Shown here in pieces: positions 1 through 8,531 of a stretch of 64,000 bases of DNA (positions are counted from its first letter, which is position 1; every line of letters starts with the position of its first letter). Source of the stretch: SZAS-103 sp043747745 (GTDB taxonomy: Bacteria > Pseudomonadota > Gammaproteobacteria > Xanthomonadales > Xanthomonadaceae); assembly GCA_043747745.1 (NCBI GenBank), contig JAYTOP010000011.1, positions 1 to 64,000 of the forward strand, written 5' to 3'. The notes below the pieces were generated by a model. The model had not been told where the DNA came from, did not search any database, and was given only the letters and a program-made list of their open reading frames with translations. Made by a program: the position numbers and the translations under genes.

Positions 1-281
1 GATCGAACTCAAGAAGACCGACTGGAGCCTCGCTCCGTATCCGCTGGAACGCCACAGCTTCGTGCAGCCGGATGCGTGGCTGGATGAATACCGGAGGATC
101 GATGCGTTGTTCGAAAGGACGTTGAAGTAGCGCGGATCGGCATGCTGGACGATGGCGTGTTTCACCATGACTCCGTCCGCCTCGCGCAGCGTCTGATCGA
201 ACTCAAGAAGACCGACTGGAGCCTCGCTCCGTATCCGCTGGAACGCCACAGCTTCGTGCAGCCGGATGCGTGGCTGGATGA
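1..281. repeat. direct repeat, at least 87 bp (copies 1-87 and 195-281)
   Basis: The two copies match base for base over 87 positions with an offset of 194. The repeat probably extends to the left of the window because the second copy carries more of the same gene. The identity ends at the Asp-Glu codons before the last 14 codons of the intact gene. Confidence 0.85.
2..130 (+). CDS. C-terminal end of an S9-family (prolyl oligopeptidase/DPP-like) peptidase, partial
   Basis: Only the last 42 codons are inside the window; the gene begins to the left. The residues resemble the C-terminus of bacterial dipeptidyl-peptidase-like S9 enzymes: a stretch on side-chain pattern IELKKTDWSLAPYPLE, then an H-S-F segment that would hold the catalytic histidine, and an ending with WLDEYRRIDALFE typical of these proteins. 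S9 enzymes are alpha/beta-hydrolase serine peptidases, usually exported in this group of bacteria. The catalytic Ser and Asp lie outside the window and cannot be checked. A second, broken copy of this segment follows directly downstream. Assignment rests on the short C-terminal match, so the family is likely but the exact subtype is not known. Confidence 0.6.
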   Translation: MELKKTDWSLAPYPLERHSFVQPDAWLDEYRRIDALFERTLK

Positions 282-282
282 G
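137..282 (+). pseudogene. duplicated fragment of the S9 peptidase 3' end
   Basis: An open frame that starts MLDDGVFHHDSVRLAQRL continues into the same residues as the end of the preceding gene, then leaves the family sequence after WLDE and runs into unrelated sequence. Bases 195-281 are identical to bases 1-87. The part before 195 fits the family sequence that should lie just upstream of the window edge. It therefore looks like a tandem partial duplication of the gene's 3' end without an own start region, and probably makes no functional protein. The perfect identity suggests a recent event or an assembly artefact at the contig edge. Confidence 0.65.
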
Positions 283-704
283 GGCAGACTCATTGCTTCC
301 AATTCAGAAGGAGAACATGCGGGACATGTGAGGGAAATAAAAACCCCGCGAGCCAGGGGTAGGCTCGCGGGGTCAGGGGTGGAAGCCGGCCTTGGGGAGA
401 GGAAGGCTTCCGGGATGCACTCAGGGGAGAGAGACATCCGACAACGGACGTTGCATCCGTTGTAAGCAGTTGACCATTACTGACCTTTAGAGTTCGTGAA
501 GAAGAACCCGCTTAGTCATGCGAATTCAGGATGCATTCATGCCAAAAACACGACTAACGCACAAAGCATGACTTCTGGCACGGATGTTTGTTACGACATC
601 GTTTAGTCGGCGCGATTGCGTGGACCATCCATGGTTCGACACGCCTGTCCCGAGCATTCCGAAGGGCACATCACCAACGGCATCAATTGCCACAACGACC
701 TCTC
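283..704. other. non-coding stretch after the duplicated fragment
   Basis: No convincing gene. Besides the terminator it holds a perfect 7-bp inverted repeat at 442-462 (caacgga / tccgttg, 7-base loop). Around 630-680 the sequence reads like a dispersed intergenic repeat of the type that translates as CPEHSEG in proteobacterial genomes; I give that low weight. Open frames through this stretch are antisense or run into polA and show no family resemblance. Confidence 0.5.
344..372 (-). terminator. rho-independent terminator reading leftwards
   Basis: A perfect 11-bp stem (344-354 with 362-372, arm ccccgcgagcc) encloses a 7-base loop. On the minus strand the stem is followed by a run of T (GGGGTTTTTATTT). 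It faces leftwards transcription, so it could stop transcripts that run on past polA, whose stop codon lies about 330 bases upstream on that strand, or protect against read-through towards the peptidase gene. Confidence 0.8.
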
Positions 705-3581
705 TCAGTGCGCGCGATCCCAATCGTCACCGACACCCGTATCGACCACCAGCGGCACGCGAAGTTCGGCGGCATCCTGCATCAACGCGACGACCCCGGG
801 ACGCAGTGTCTCGATAAAATCGGCATCGGCCTCGAAAACGAGTTCGTCGTGCACCTGCATGATCATCAGCGCGCGCGATGTGCATGGATGCGCGCGTGTC
901 GGCCGCTCCTGCGCTTGCGGCATTTGCGCGTCCATGCGCATCACGGGAGGCAGGATGCCGGGAGCGACCGCCGCATGCACAGCCAGCCACGCGTCGACCG
1001 CGATCATCGCGCGCTTGATGATGTCGGCCGCAGTGCCCTGCATGGGCGCATTGATCGCGGCGCGTTCGGCGCCTGCGCGCAGACCCTGGTTTTTCGCGTT
1101 GATGTCGGGCAGGTACAGCCGCCGGCCAAACACCGTCTCGACGTAGCCCTGGTCCTTCGCCTGCGCTCGGGTGCGCTCCATGTAGGTGCGCACGCCCGGG
1201 TAACGCGCGAAATACAGCGCGATGTAATCCTGCGCTTCGCCACGCGCGATACCGAGCTGGCGCGCGAGGCCGAACGCGCTCATGCCGTACATCAGGCCGA
1301 AGTTGATCGCTTTCGCAGCACGTCGCTGGTCGCTGGTGACGTCCTCTGGAAATTTCGCGCCGAATACTTCCGCAGCGGTCGCACGATGGACGTCCTGGCC
1401 GCTCTCGAACGCGCGCAACAATCCGGCGTCTTCCGACAGGTGCGCCATGATCCGCAGCTCGATCTGCGAATAATCGCAGGCCATGATCCTGCGTCCCGGC
1501 GGCGCGATGAACGCCTTGCGGATGCGGCGTCCATCCGCGGTGCGGATCGGGATGTTCTGCAGGTTCGGATCGGATGATGCGAGCCGGCCGGTCGCGGCGC
1601 CAGCCTGGTGGTAACTGGTATGCACGCGACCGGTGTCGGGATTGATCGCCTCCGGCAATTTTTCGGTGTAGGTGCTGCGCAGTTTGGCGAGTCCGCGATA
1701 GTCGAGGATCAATCGCGGCAATGCATGGTCTTCGGCGATCGCCTCCAGCGCTTCCTCGTTCGTACTCGGCTGCCCGGTCGGCGTCTTCAGTACCGCATTG
1801 AGCTTCAGTTCGTCGAACAGGATCGCCTGCAACTGCTTCGGCGAGTCGAGGTTGAACGAGCGCCCGGCGATCGCATACGCCTGCTGCTCGGTCGCGTGCA
1901 TGCGCTTGCCGAGGTCGTGGCTTTGCCGGCGCAATTCTGCCGCGTCCACCAGCACGCCGTTCGCTTCGATGCGTTCGAGTACCGGCACCAGCGGCATCTC
2001 GATCTCGCGATAGACACGTTCAAGCGCAGTTTCTGTCGCGAGTTTCGCGTGCAGCGCGCGATGCAGGCGCAACGTCACATCGGCGTCTTCGGCGGCATAG
2101 CGGGTCGCATCATCGAGTGCGACCTGAGAGAACGAAATCTGCTTCGCGCCCTTGCCCGCGACATCGGCGTACTTGATCGTGTTGTATCCGAGATAGCGTA
2201 GCGCCAGCGAGTCCATGTCGTGGCGCGTCGCGGTCGCGTTCCAGACGAAGGATTCGAGCATCGTGTCCTGCGCATATCCGCGCACATCCACGCCATGCCT
2301 GCGCAGCACGTGCAGGTCGTACTTGCCGTGCTGGCCGACTTTCGGCTTGTACGGGTCTGCGAGGATCGGCCGCAGCGCGTCGAGCGTGGCGATGCGATCG
2401 AGTTGTTCGGGAACACCCGGATACACATGCGCGAGCGGGATATAGCACGCGTGTCCGGCCTCGACTGCGAAACTCATGCCGACCAGATTCGCACGCATCG
2501 GATCGAGCGCATCGGTTTCGGTATCGAATGCGATCAGCTCGGCGGCGTGCAGCTTTTCGATCCACACATCGAGTCGTTCGCGCGTGGTGATGCATTCGTA
2601 TGCGCCAGCGACCGCGAGCGATGGATCTGGCGTTTCCTCGGCGACACCCGAACGCGCATGCCCCGCCGCAGTGCCTCGGAGACCGGAATCCGCACGCTTG
2701 ACAGCCGTTCCCCGTTCGCCATTCCCCGTTCCTTGCTTGCCATCGAGCTCGCGCAGCGCTGCATTGAATCCGTAGCGCGCATACAACACGCGCAAGTCCT
2801 CGGCATGGCGCTCGCGCAGCTTCAACGCGTCGTGCGGCAACTCGAGTGCGACATCGGTCTTGATCGTCGCCAACTGCTGGCTCAGCGGCAGCCGCGACAG
2901 CGCCGCGCGCAGGTTCTCGCCGATCTTGCCGCCGACCTTGTCCGCGTTCGCCATGACGTTGTCGAGCGTGCCGTATTCGCCGAGCCACTTTGCCGCAGTC
3001 TTCGGCCCGCATTTATCGACGCCCGGAATGTTGTCGATGCTGTCGCCCATCAATGCGAGCAGATCGACGACCTGATCGGCGCGCACTCCGAATTTTGCGA
3101 TCACCGCCGCGTCGGTATCGAGCACGCTGCCGCTCATCGTGTTGACCAGGGTGATGCCAGGGCGCACAAGCTGCGCAAAATCCTTGTCTCCGGTGGAGAT
3201 CGTCACGTCCACGCCGGCATCGTGCGCCTGCACCGCAAGCGTGCCGATCACATCGTCGGCCTCCACGCCCGTCACGCGCAGGATCGGGAAGCCGAGCGCC
3301 TCGACGATCCGCATCATCGGCTCGACTTGCGCACGCAGGTCGTCGGGCATCGGCGGGCGATTCGCCTTGTAGTCGGCATACAGATCGTCGCGGAACGTCC
3401 GCCCTGGCGCATCGACCACGAAGGCCGCGCAGTCGGGTTTTTCCTTGAGCGTTGCGCGCAGCATGTTGACCACGCCGAACAGCGCGCCGGTCGGCTCGCC
3501 TTGCGCATTGCTCAGCGGCGGCAGCGCATGGAACGCGCGGTACAGGTAGGACGAGCCATCGATCAGGACCAGGCGGGGCAT
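705..3581 (-). CDS. polA: DNA polymerase I
   Basis: A 958-residue polymerase for DNA repair and Okazaki-fragment processing, acting in the cytoplasm. The start MPRLVLIDGSSYLYRAF is the normal N-terminus of the 5' nuclease domain (about residues 1-290); the open frame upstream of 3581 is not part of it. A low-complexity linker follows, then a 3'-5' exonuclease domain that keeps FDTETDAL and YAAEDAD, and a family A polymerase domain with motif A (DYSQIELR), motif B (KAINFGLMYG) and motif C (QVHDELVFE). All three activities should be intact. Two oddities stand out: the linker contains a repeat-like GTGNGERGT stretch, and about 30 extra residues rich in Pro, Ala and Arg sit just before motif C (870-983). 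It is divergent from the DUF2782 gene. The Shine-Dalgarno sequence is weak. Confidence 0.95.
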   Translation of the reverse strand: MPRLVLIDGSSYLYRAFHALPPLSNAQGEPTGALFGVVNMLRATLKEKPDCAAFVVDAPGRTFRDDLYADYKANRPPMPDDLRAQVEPMMRIVEALGFPILRVTGVEADDVIGTLAVQAHDAGVDVTISTGDKDFAQLVRPGITLVNTMSGSVLDTDAAVIAKFGVRADQVVDLLALMGDSIDNIPGVDKCGPKTAAKWLGEYGTLDNVMANADKVGGKIGENLRAALSRLPLSQQLATIKTDVALELPHDALKLRERHAEDLRVLYARYGFNAALRELDGKQGTGNGERGTAVKRADSGLRGTAAGHARSGVAEETPDPSLAVAGAYECITTRERLDVWIEKLHAAELIAFDTETDALDPMRANLVGMSFAVEAGHACYIPLAHVYPGVPEQLDRIATLDALRPILADPYKPKVGQHGKYDLHVLRRHGVDVRGYAQDTMLESFVWNATATRHDMDSLALRYLGYNTIKYADVAGKGAKQISFSQVALDDATRYAAEDADVTLRLHRALHAKLATETALERVYREIEMPLVPVLERIEANGVLVDAAELRRQSHDLGKRMHATEQQAYAIAGRSFNLDSPKQLQAILFDELKLNAVLKTPTGQPSTNEEALEAIAEDHALPRLILDYRGLAKLRSTYTEKLPEAINPDTGRVHTSYHQAGAATGRLASSDPNLQNIPIRTADGRRIRKAFIAPPGRRIMACDYSQIELRIMAHLSEDAGLLRAFESGQDVHRATAAEVFGAKFPEDVTSDQRRAAKAINFGLMYGMSAFGLARQLGIARGEAQDYIALYFARYPGVRTYMERTRAQAKDQGYVETVFGRRLYLPDINAKNQGLRAGAERAAINAPMQGTAADIIKRAMIAVDAWLAVHAAVAPGILPPVMRMDAQMPQAQERPTRAHPCTSRALMIMQVHDELVFEADADFIETLRPGVVALMQDAAELRVPLVVDTGVGDDWDRAH
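2704..2745. repeat. short tandem-like repeat inside the polA linker
   Basis: Three imperfect copies of a ccgttcccc-type unit sit in the segment that codes for the linker between the 5' nuclease and the 3'-5' exonuclease domains. Related ccgttccccgtt sequence occurs in the intergenic region at about 5322-5335, so it may be a small dispersed repeat caught in frame. Confidence 0.5.
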
Positions 3582-3731
3582 GCGTGCGCTCGCGATTGCG
3601 GAACGCCATTGTAGGCGCGTGCAGCTGGGACTTCCTCGCGACGCCGCGCCTCGCTGAATGGCGAGGATTGCGGCGCTTTCCACACGGTCGCTGCGGTGGG
3701 AAGATCGTATGCCCTGCCCTGGAGAATCGAA

Positions 3732-4268
3732 ATGCGCATGCACTGCAATGGATTGCTGGTCGGGCTGCTGCTCGCTACCGCCGCGCCCGCCGCATTCGCC
3801 GCCGATCCGACGCCTGCCGTTGCACCGCCGCCACCGGAGATGAACGATCCGGGCCAGCCAGCTACAGCCGAATCGATCAAGCCCGACGACCCGCGCCTCG
3901 CTCCACTGCCTGCGGATTCGGCGCAGGCCGCGCCTGCTGCGAAGCCCGCAGACAACGAGAACTCCAAATCCGACGGCGATCCGACCAATCTGCCAAAGCT
4001 GCCGACCGACGATGCCTTCCATCCGCCACCAAAGAAACCCGATGAAACGACTTCCGCCGACGGTTACAGCGTGCGCAAGCACACCGAGTCGAACGGCGAC
4101 CGCATCGAGGAATACCGCCACGGCGGCCAGGTGACCAAGGTCAAGGTCCAGCCGCTGCACGGGAAAGCGTTTGAGTTGCACGACACCAATGGCGATGGCC
4201 GCATCGATCGCCATGATGGCAACGACAAGGTCGTGCCTGTGCAGTGGACCTTGTTCGAATGGCATTGA
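3732..4268 (+). CDS. DUF2782-domain exported protein
   Basis: A 178-residue protein of unknown function. The start ATG at 3732 has a GGAG seven bases upstream and opens a clear signal peptide (MRMHCNGLLVGLLLA then AAFAAD); the longer frame from 3696 would spoil this. A Pro/Ala-rich, low-complexity middle part (about residues 22-110) precedes the C-terminal domain of about 70 residues, with SVRKHTESNGDRIEEYR, a KVKVQPLHGKAFELHD segment and the ending VQWTLFEW, which fits the DUF2782 family. The NTNGDGRID-like segment (DTNGDGRIDRHD) also resembles a calcium loop. DUF2782 genes are often found next to polA in gammaproteobacteria, and here it is divergent from polA. It probably works in the periplasm; no enzymatic role can be inferred. 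Confidence 0.8.
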   Translation: MRMHCNGLLVGLLLATAAPAAFAADPTPAVAPPPPEMNDPGQPATAESIKPDDPRLAPLPADSAQAAPAAKPADNENSKSDGDPTNLPKLPTDDAFHPPPKKPDETTSADGYSVRKHTESNGDRIEEYRHGGQVTKVKVQPLHGKAFELHDTNGDGRIDRHDGNDKVVPVQWTLFEWH

Positions 4269-4379
4269 TGAAAATGCGATTGACCGGACCGTACCGGATC
4301 GCGTGCGGGCTGTTGCGGTCGATCCATTCCGCCGCCGACGGCCTGGAATTCACACGGTCTGGAACTCACCCTGTGAGAC

Positions 4380-5297
4380 CTACTTCGACAAACCGAGTTG
4401 CGTGTATGCGGGCGGCGATCGGTCAAGGAAGCCCAGCGCGTGGCAATGGTTCATCACGTGGACGCCCTTGGCGTGCTGCTGGTCGACGATCTCGTCGCGT
4501 AGAGCACGCATGAGCGTCCAGTGCATCTTCGGCCGGTAGTGGTGCTCGGCGTGGTAACCGTTGTAGATCCACGTCCAGTTGTAGAGCCTGTTGTAGGTGC
4601 TCACGCCCCACGCGATCGGCGTGTCCGGGTCGCCCTTGAAGTGCTCGTAGTAGCCGTTCAAGGACGATAGCGAGTGGCCGAAGTAGTAGAACGGCAGCAT
4701 CGCCAGGAATGCGCGCCAGTCGTAGATCAGGCAAACAATATACACACCCAGAAGGATATAGATCTCGCGCCAGATCCACCTTGCCTTGTCCGGATATTTC
4801 TCCTTCAGGCGCTTGTAGACATCGCCGATGTCGTCGCGGAAATAGCTGTAGAACGTGTACGTCCACGGGCTCTCCGGCTTTCCATCCTTGCCATGTCGGT
4901 AGATCGACAGCGGGTCGATCGTGGTGCCGTCCTTGACCCGATCCATGTTGCCGACGTGATGACGCAGGTGGACGTGGTGGTAGAACTCCTGCGAGAAGCC
5001 GTCGGTCAGCGACAGGATGATGCTGTAGGTGCGGTTGAGCCACTTCCAGCGGAAGAACGGGTTGTGGATCAGATTGTGACTGCTGCCGTTGATGCTCCAC
5101 GAGATGCTGATCGAATACACCAGCGCGAGCGGAATCCAGATCGCCCACGGGATGCGATGGAACCCGAAGAACAGCGTGCCGACGAACAGCAGGTGCGCGA
5201 TCACCATCAACGCGGGCACGATGTCCCAGCGCGAGTAGGCGAAGAAACTGCGCGGCGGCATCGGTTCGAGGGTGGGCATCATGCGATAGGGAACCAT
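4380..5297 (-). CDS. membrane fatty acid desaturase family protein
   Basis: A 305-residue integral membrane protein of the fatty acid desaturase/hydroxylase superfamily, which uses a di-iron centre to oxidise acyl or other lipid chains. Histidine boxes are visible: HNLIHN near residue 74, HHVHLRHH near residue 107 and HAEHH near residue 250. Hydrophobic segments at about 28-48, 53-70, 180-200 and 205-225 would place the boxes on the cytoplasmic side. The start at 5297 is chosen for a GAGG about 12 bases upstream; MMPTLEP six codons later is an alternative. It converges with the DUF2782 gene. The substrate cannot be read from the sequence. Confidence 0.85.
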   Translation of the reverse strand: MVPYRMMPTLEPMPPRSFFAYSRWDIVPALMVIAHLLFVGTLFFGFHRIPWAIWIPLALVYSISISWSINGSSHNLIHNPFFRWKWLNRTYSIILSLTDGFSQEFYHHVHLRHHVGNMDRVKDGTTIDPLSIYRHGKDGKPESPWTYTFYSYFRDDIGDVYKRLKEKYPDKARWIWREIYILLGVYIVCLIYDWRAFLAMLPFYYFGHSLSSLNGYYEHFKGDPDTPIAWGVSTYNRLYNWTWIYNGYHAEHHYRPKMHWTLMRALRDEIVDQQHAKGVHVMNHCHALGFLDRSPPAYTQLGLSK

Positions 5298-5413
5298 CTG
5301 GCAACGACCTCAGATTTTACTCCGTTCCCCGTTAATCGGTGCTGTTGCAAGCGACCGCGCCGCGCCGCAACCTTGCGATCCGCCTTGACCATGCCACCCA
5401 CGGGAACGATCCG

Positions 5414-5848
5414 ATGACCAGCCACCACGATATCCGCGCGATCACCACTGAAGAGCAGCTGCGCGCGGCCTGGCCGGTCGCCTCGCAACTGCGGCCGCAC
5501 CTGGACGAGGAAAGCTTCGTCGCACAGGCGCTGCGTCAGATCGACGCGGGGTTCCGCGCCACCGCGCTGTATGTCGATGGCACACCGCGCGCGTTCGCCG
5601 GCTGGCGCCTGTTGGAGATGTTCGCGGTCGGCAGGCATGTGTACGTCGACGACCTGGTCACCGACGCGACGACGCGCAGCCAGGGTCACGGCAAGGCGCT
5701 GCTCGACTGGCTCAAGGCCGAAGCCAGGCGGCTCGGATGCGTACGCCTGCAACTCGACTCCGGCACCCAGCGCAAGGACGCGCACGCGTTCTACCTGCGC
5801 GAAGGGTTGCGCATCGAAGCCTTCCATTTCGGGATCGCGCTGGACTGA
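5414..5848 (+). CDS. GNAT-family N-acetyltransferase
   Basis: A 144-residue acyl-CoA-dependent acetyltransferase. The central part shows the GNAT fold signature: VYVDDLVTDATTRSQGHGKALLDWL, where the R-x-x-G-x-G/A type pyrophosphate loop is RSQGHG, followed by a second strand LQLDSGTQRKDAHAFY and the ending YLREGLRIEAFHFG, typical of small GNAT enzymes. The ATG at 5414 is preferred over the in-frame start at 5339 because the family begins at about this point and a GGGA lies upstream. Substrate unknown. It is divergent from the desaturase gene and ahead of the response-regulator gene. Confidence 0.85.
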   Translation: MTSHHDIRAITTEEQLRAAWPVASQLRPHLDEESFVAQALRQIDAGFRATALYVDGTPRAFAGWRLLEMFAVGRHVYVDDLVTDATTRSQGHGKALLDWLKAEARRLGCVRLQLDSGTQRKDAHAFYLREGLRIEAFHFGIALD

Positions 5849-5987
5849 ATCGCTGCGGTCCGTACACGTCTGCAGTGGAGTGCGGCCGGGCCATGATTTC
5901 CGTTTCTAGGCAATTCGGCCTCGGCAACCGTATCCTCGGCACACGGGCGGAGCACGCCAAATTTCTTCTTCGGTGGGAGCGCCCAAC

Positions 5988-8474
5988 GTGAGCAAGCCGA
6001 CTTCGCCCCAACAAGACGAATACCGGCAGGCCTTCCTTCGCCATCTGCCCAAGCGCATCGAGGCCGTCAAGCAGCGTATCCAGCGCTACCAGCGCGACGG
6101 CTGGGAATCCATCGCGATGGCATTGCTTGACGACGACATCGAGCGACTGGCCGATACCAGCAGCCGTTACGACTTGATCGAACCCAGCAAGCACCTGCGG
6201 GCGCTCGCGGAGATGCTTGGCGAACACATCGGGCTCAAGAGCCTGCCCGATCCGCAGCAAGGCGAGCGCATGCTGGCGTTGATGGTGGTGGCCACCGCGT
6301 CGCTGGTTGCACGGTCGGATCCGGACCCGGTTCCGCCGCCGACCCTGGCTCCGGTCGTGGTTGCTGCGGCTGCCCCAAGCGAAGCCGTCAAGCCAGCCGA
6401 GGCGACAACGCACATCGAGAGCCACGTCTACCACCTCAGCGACGGCAATGCGCTCGCGCTGGAGATTGGGCAACGCCTCGAAGCCGATGGCTACAAGGTC
6501 GAACCGATCGAAACCGTCGACGAATTATCCGAGCTCCTGATGGGTCTGTCGCCGCAATTGGTGCTGGTGGATCCATCGTGCATGTCCAGCCTGACGGAGG
6601 TCGGCACCGCCAGGCGCGACGCCGAGCAGCGTTTGAAAATCCCGAACCTGCGCATCCGGCTGGTCGCGATGGCCGCCCTCGACAACTTGAAGTCGCGGCT
6701 GGATGCGCGTCGCGCCGGAGTGGACGACCTGCTGTTTCCGCCGTTCGATGCATCCGTGGTGGCGCGTCAATTGCAGGTGTTGCTGACGCCCGTTGCCGAA
6801 GAAAAGCTGCGTGTGCTGATCGTCGAGGACGACCGCGCGCAGGCACTGTTCGCGCAAGGCGTCCTCAACAACGCGGGCATGCAGGCGGAGGTGGAATACG
6901 ACCCTATGCACGTGCTCGAAGCGCTCGAGGCGCTGCATCCAGACCTGGTGCTGATGGACCTGCACATGCCGGACGCCGATGGCATGGAGTTGACCGCGTT
7001 GATCCGCGAGCACCCGGCCTTCACCTACATACCGATCGTGTTCCTGTCCGGCGAAAGCGACCCGGACGCACGGTTCGAGGCGATCAATTCCGGCGGGGAC
7101 GATTTCCTCTCCAAGCCGATCCGTCCCAAGAACCTGATTGCTGCCGTGCAGAATCGCATCCGCCGCGTCCGCGCCCTGCAACAGCGCAAGCCCGCTCTTG
7201 CCGCGCTCGACGACGTGACCGGCCTGCATCGGCGTGCGTTCGTGTTCGATCGCATCAACGACGCGCTCGCCGCGAGTTCCGATCAGCGCACGACCAACGG
7301 AGGCGTGCTGTTCCTGGAGATCGACGGCACTGCGGCGTTGCGCGACCAGTTCGGCCTCGCGGCTGTCGAAGAACTGCTTGTCGCAGCTGCGCGCTTGCTG
7401 GCCGCCGCAATCGGCGACCACCAGATGGCGGCGAGCATCAACGACAACGCATTCCTGATCCTCGCGACGCACCTCGACGACAGTGCACTCGACGCGCTCG
7501 CCCAGCGACTGCGCGATCAACTGATGCGGCATGCGTTCGAGGTCGGCGGCAAGGCCATCCAACTGCGCGCTTCGGTCGGGATCTGCCTGCTCCACTTCGG
7601 CTTCGGCGACGCGAGCGCGTTGCTCAACACGGCCGAACGCACCTGTCGCGAGGCGCGCATCGGCGATCAGGGCATCAAGCGCTACCAGCCGCCAAAACTC
7701 GCTGCTCTCGACAAGGAAGCGGCGCTGATCGAGAAGCTGCGCGCGGCGATTGGCAGCGACAGCCTGGAACTGCTCTACCAGCCCATCGTCGCCGTGCAGG
7801 GCAAGAAGGAGGCGCAATTCCAGAGCTTGCTGCGGATGCGCGAAGCGGACGGACGGCTGATCCCCGCAGCCGAAATCCTGCCGCTGGCCGAGCGCGCACG
7901 GCTCATGATCGATGTCGATCGCTGGGTACTGACCCACGCAATGAACGTGCTGCGCGAACAACTCGCCCGCTGGCGCTCGATGCGGATGTTCATACCGCAG
8001 GCGATGGCGACCTTCACCGCAACCGACCAGAGTGCATGGCTGAAGGCCGAACGAGCCGCGCACAATTTGCCGGGCTCGGCGCTGGTGCTTGAATGCCGGC
8101 TCGAGGAAGCGCTGCTCAATCCGCCGGCATTGGCGACGTTCGCAAGCGCGGTGCGCGGCAGCGGCGTGCGGTTGTGCATCGGCCAGTACGAACACTCCAC
8201 CGATGCGAGCCGTCTACTCGACGAGATCCCGCTTGGCTTCATCAAGCTCGCGCCGAAATACGTCGCAGCCAATGCCCCACAGACCATGCGCGACGAGTTG
8301 CGCCTGGTGATCGATCGCGCGCATGCACATGGCATCCAGGTGATCGGGCACCAGGTCGAGGACGCGCAATCGGCTGCGACGCTGTGGACGAGCAGCATCG
8401 ATTACATCCAGGGCAGCATCGTGCAATGCCCCACCGGAGCGCTCGACTTCGACTTCAACGCGGCCGCGCTCTGA
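5988..8474 (+). CDS. receiver protein with degenerate GGDEF and EAL domains (probable c-di-GMP effector)
   Basis: About 828 residues, all cytoplasmic. The GTG at 5988 has a GGTGGGAG ribosome site eight bases upstream; the in-frame GTG at 5973 overlaps that site. Order: helical N-terminus (about 10-85, Hpt-like in length but without the phospho-His motif), Pro/Ala linker, a pseudo-receiver (about 145-265), a true receiver (about 275-395) with phosphoacceptor Asp near 324 (LVLMDLHMP) and Lys near 376 (KPIRP), a GGDEF domain in which the signature reads SINDNAFL, and an EAL domain in which EAL is replaced (FQSLLRM) and DDFGTG is lost (GQYEHSTDA). Neither synthase nor phosphodiesterase activity is expected; the fold may still bind c-di-GMP or partners, as in FimX-like proteins. 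That role is inferred. Confidence 0.8.
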   Translation: MSKPTSPQQDEYRQAFLRHLPKRIEAVKQRIQRYQRDGWESIAMALLDDDIERLADTSSRYDLIEPSKHLRALAEMLGEHIGLKSLPDPQQGERMLALMVVATASLVARSDPDPVPPPTLAPVVVAAAAPSEAVKPAEATTHIESHVYHLSDGNALALEIGQRLEADGYKVEPIETVDELSELLMGLSPQLVLVDPSCMSSLTEVGTARRDAEQRLKIPNLRIRLVAMAALDNLKSRLDARRAGVDDLLFPPFDASVVARQLQVLLTPVAEEKLRVLIVEDDRAQALFAQGVLNNAGMQAEVEYDPMHVLEALEALHPDLVLMDLHMPDADGMELTALIREHPAFTYIPIVFLSGESDPDARFEAINSGGDDFLSKPIRPKNLIAAVQNRIRRVRALQQRKPALAALDDVTGLHRRAFVFDRINDALAASSDQRTTNGGVLFLEIDGTAALRDQFGLAAVEELLVAAARLLAAAIGDHQMAASINDNAFLILATHLDDSALDALAQRLRDQLMRHAFEVGGKAIQLRASVGICLLHFGFGDASALLNTAERTCREARIGDQGIKRYQPPKLAALDKEAALIEKLRAAIGSDSLELLYQPIVAVQGKKEAQFQSLLRMREADGRLIPAAEILPLAERARLMIDVDRWVLTHAMNVLREQLARWRSMRMFIPQAMATFTATDQSAWLKAERAAHNLPGSALVLECRLEEALLNPPALATFASAVRGSGVRLCIGQYEHSTDASRLLDEIPLGFIKLAPKYVAANAPQTMRDELRLVIDRAHAHGIQVIGHQVEDAQSAATLWTSSIDYIQGSIVQCPTGALDFDFNAAAL

Positions 8475-8531
8475 CCTGCCGAGACCCGAATCGTTTCCAA
8501 GACATCCGTTCACACCTGAACGTAGTCGGTT

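Noticed and set aside
142..465. A 107-codon frame that starts in the duplicated peptidase fragment as a real chimeric gene
   Set aside because: No own ribosome site, no known continuation, and it crosses a strong hairpin; treated as a broken duplicate.
616..700. A small gene with CPEHSEG-type residues
   Set aside because: Translation of a common intergenic repeat rather than a protein.
588..3614. Long plus-strand open frames opposite polA (for example 588-1577 and 2220-3614)
   Set aside because: They are His/Arg-rich mirror frames of a well-supported gene in G+C-rich DNA and have no family resemblance.
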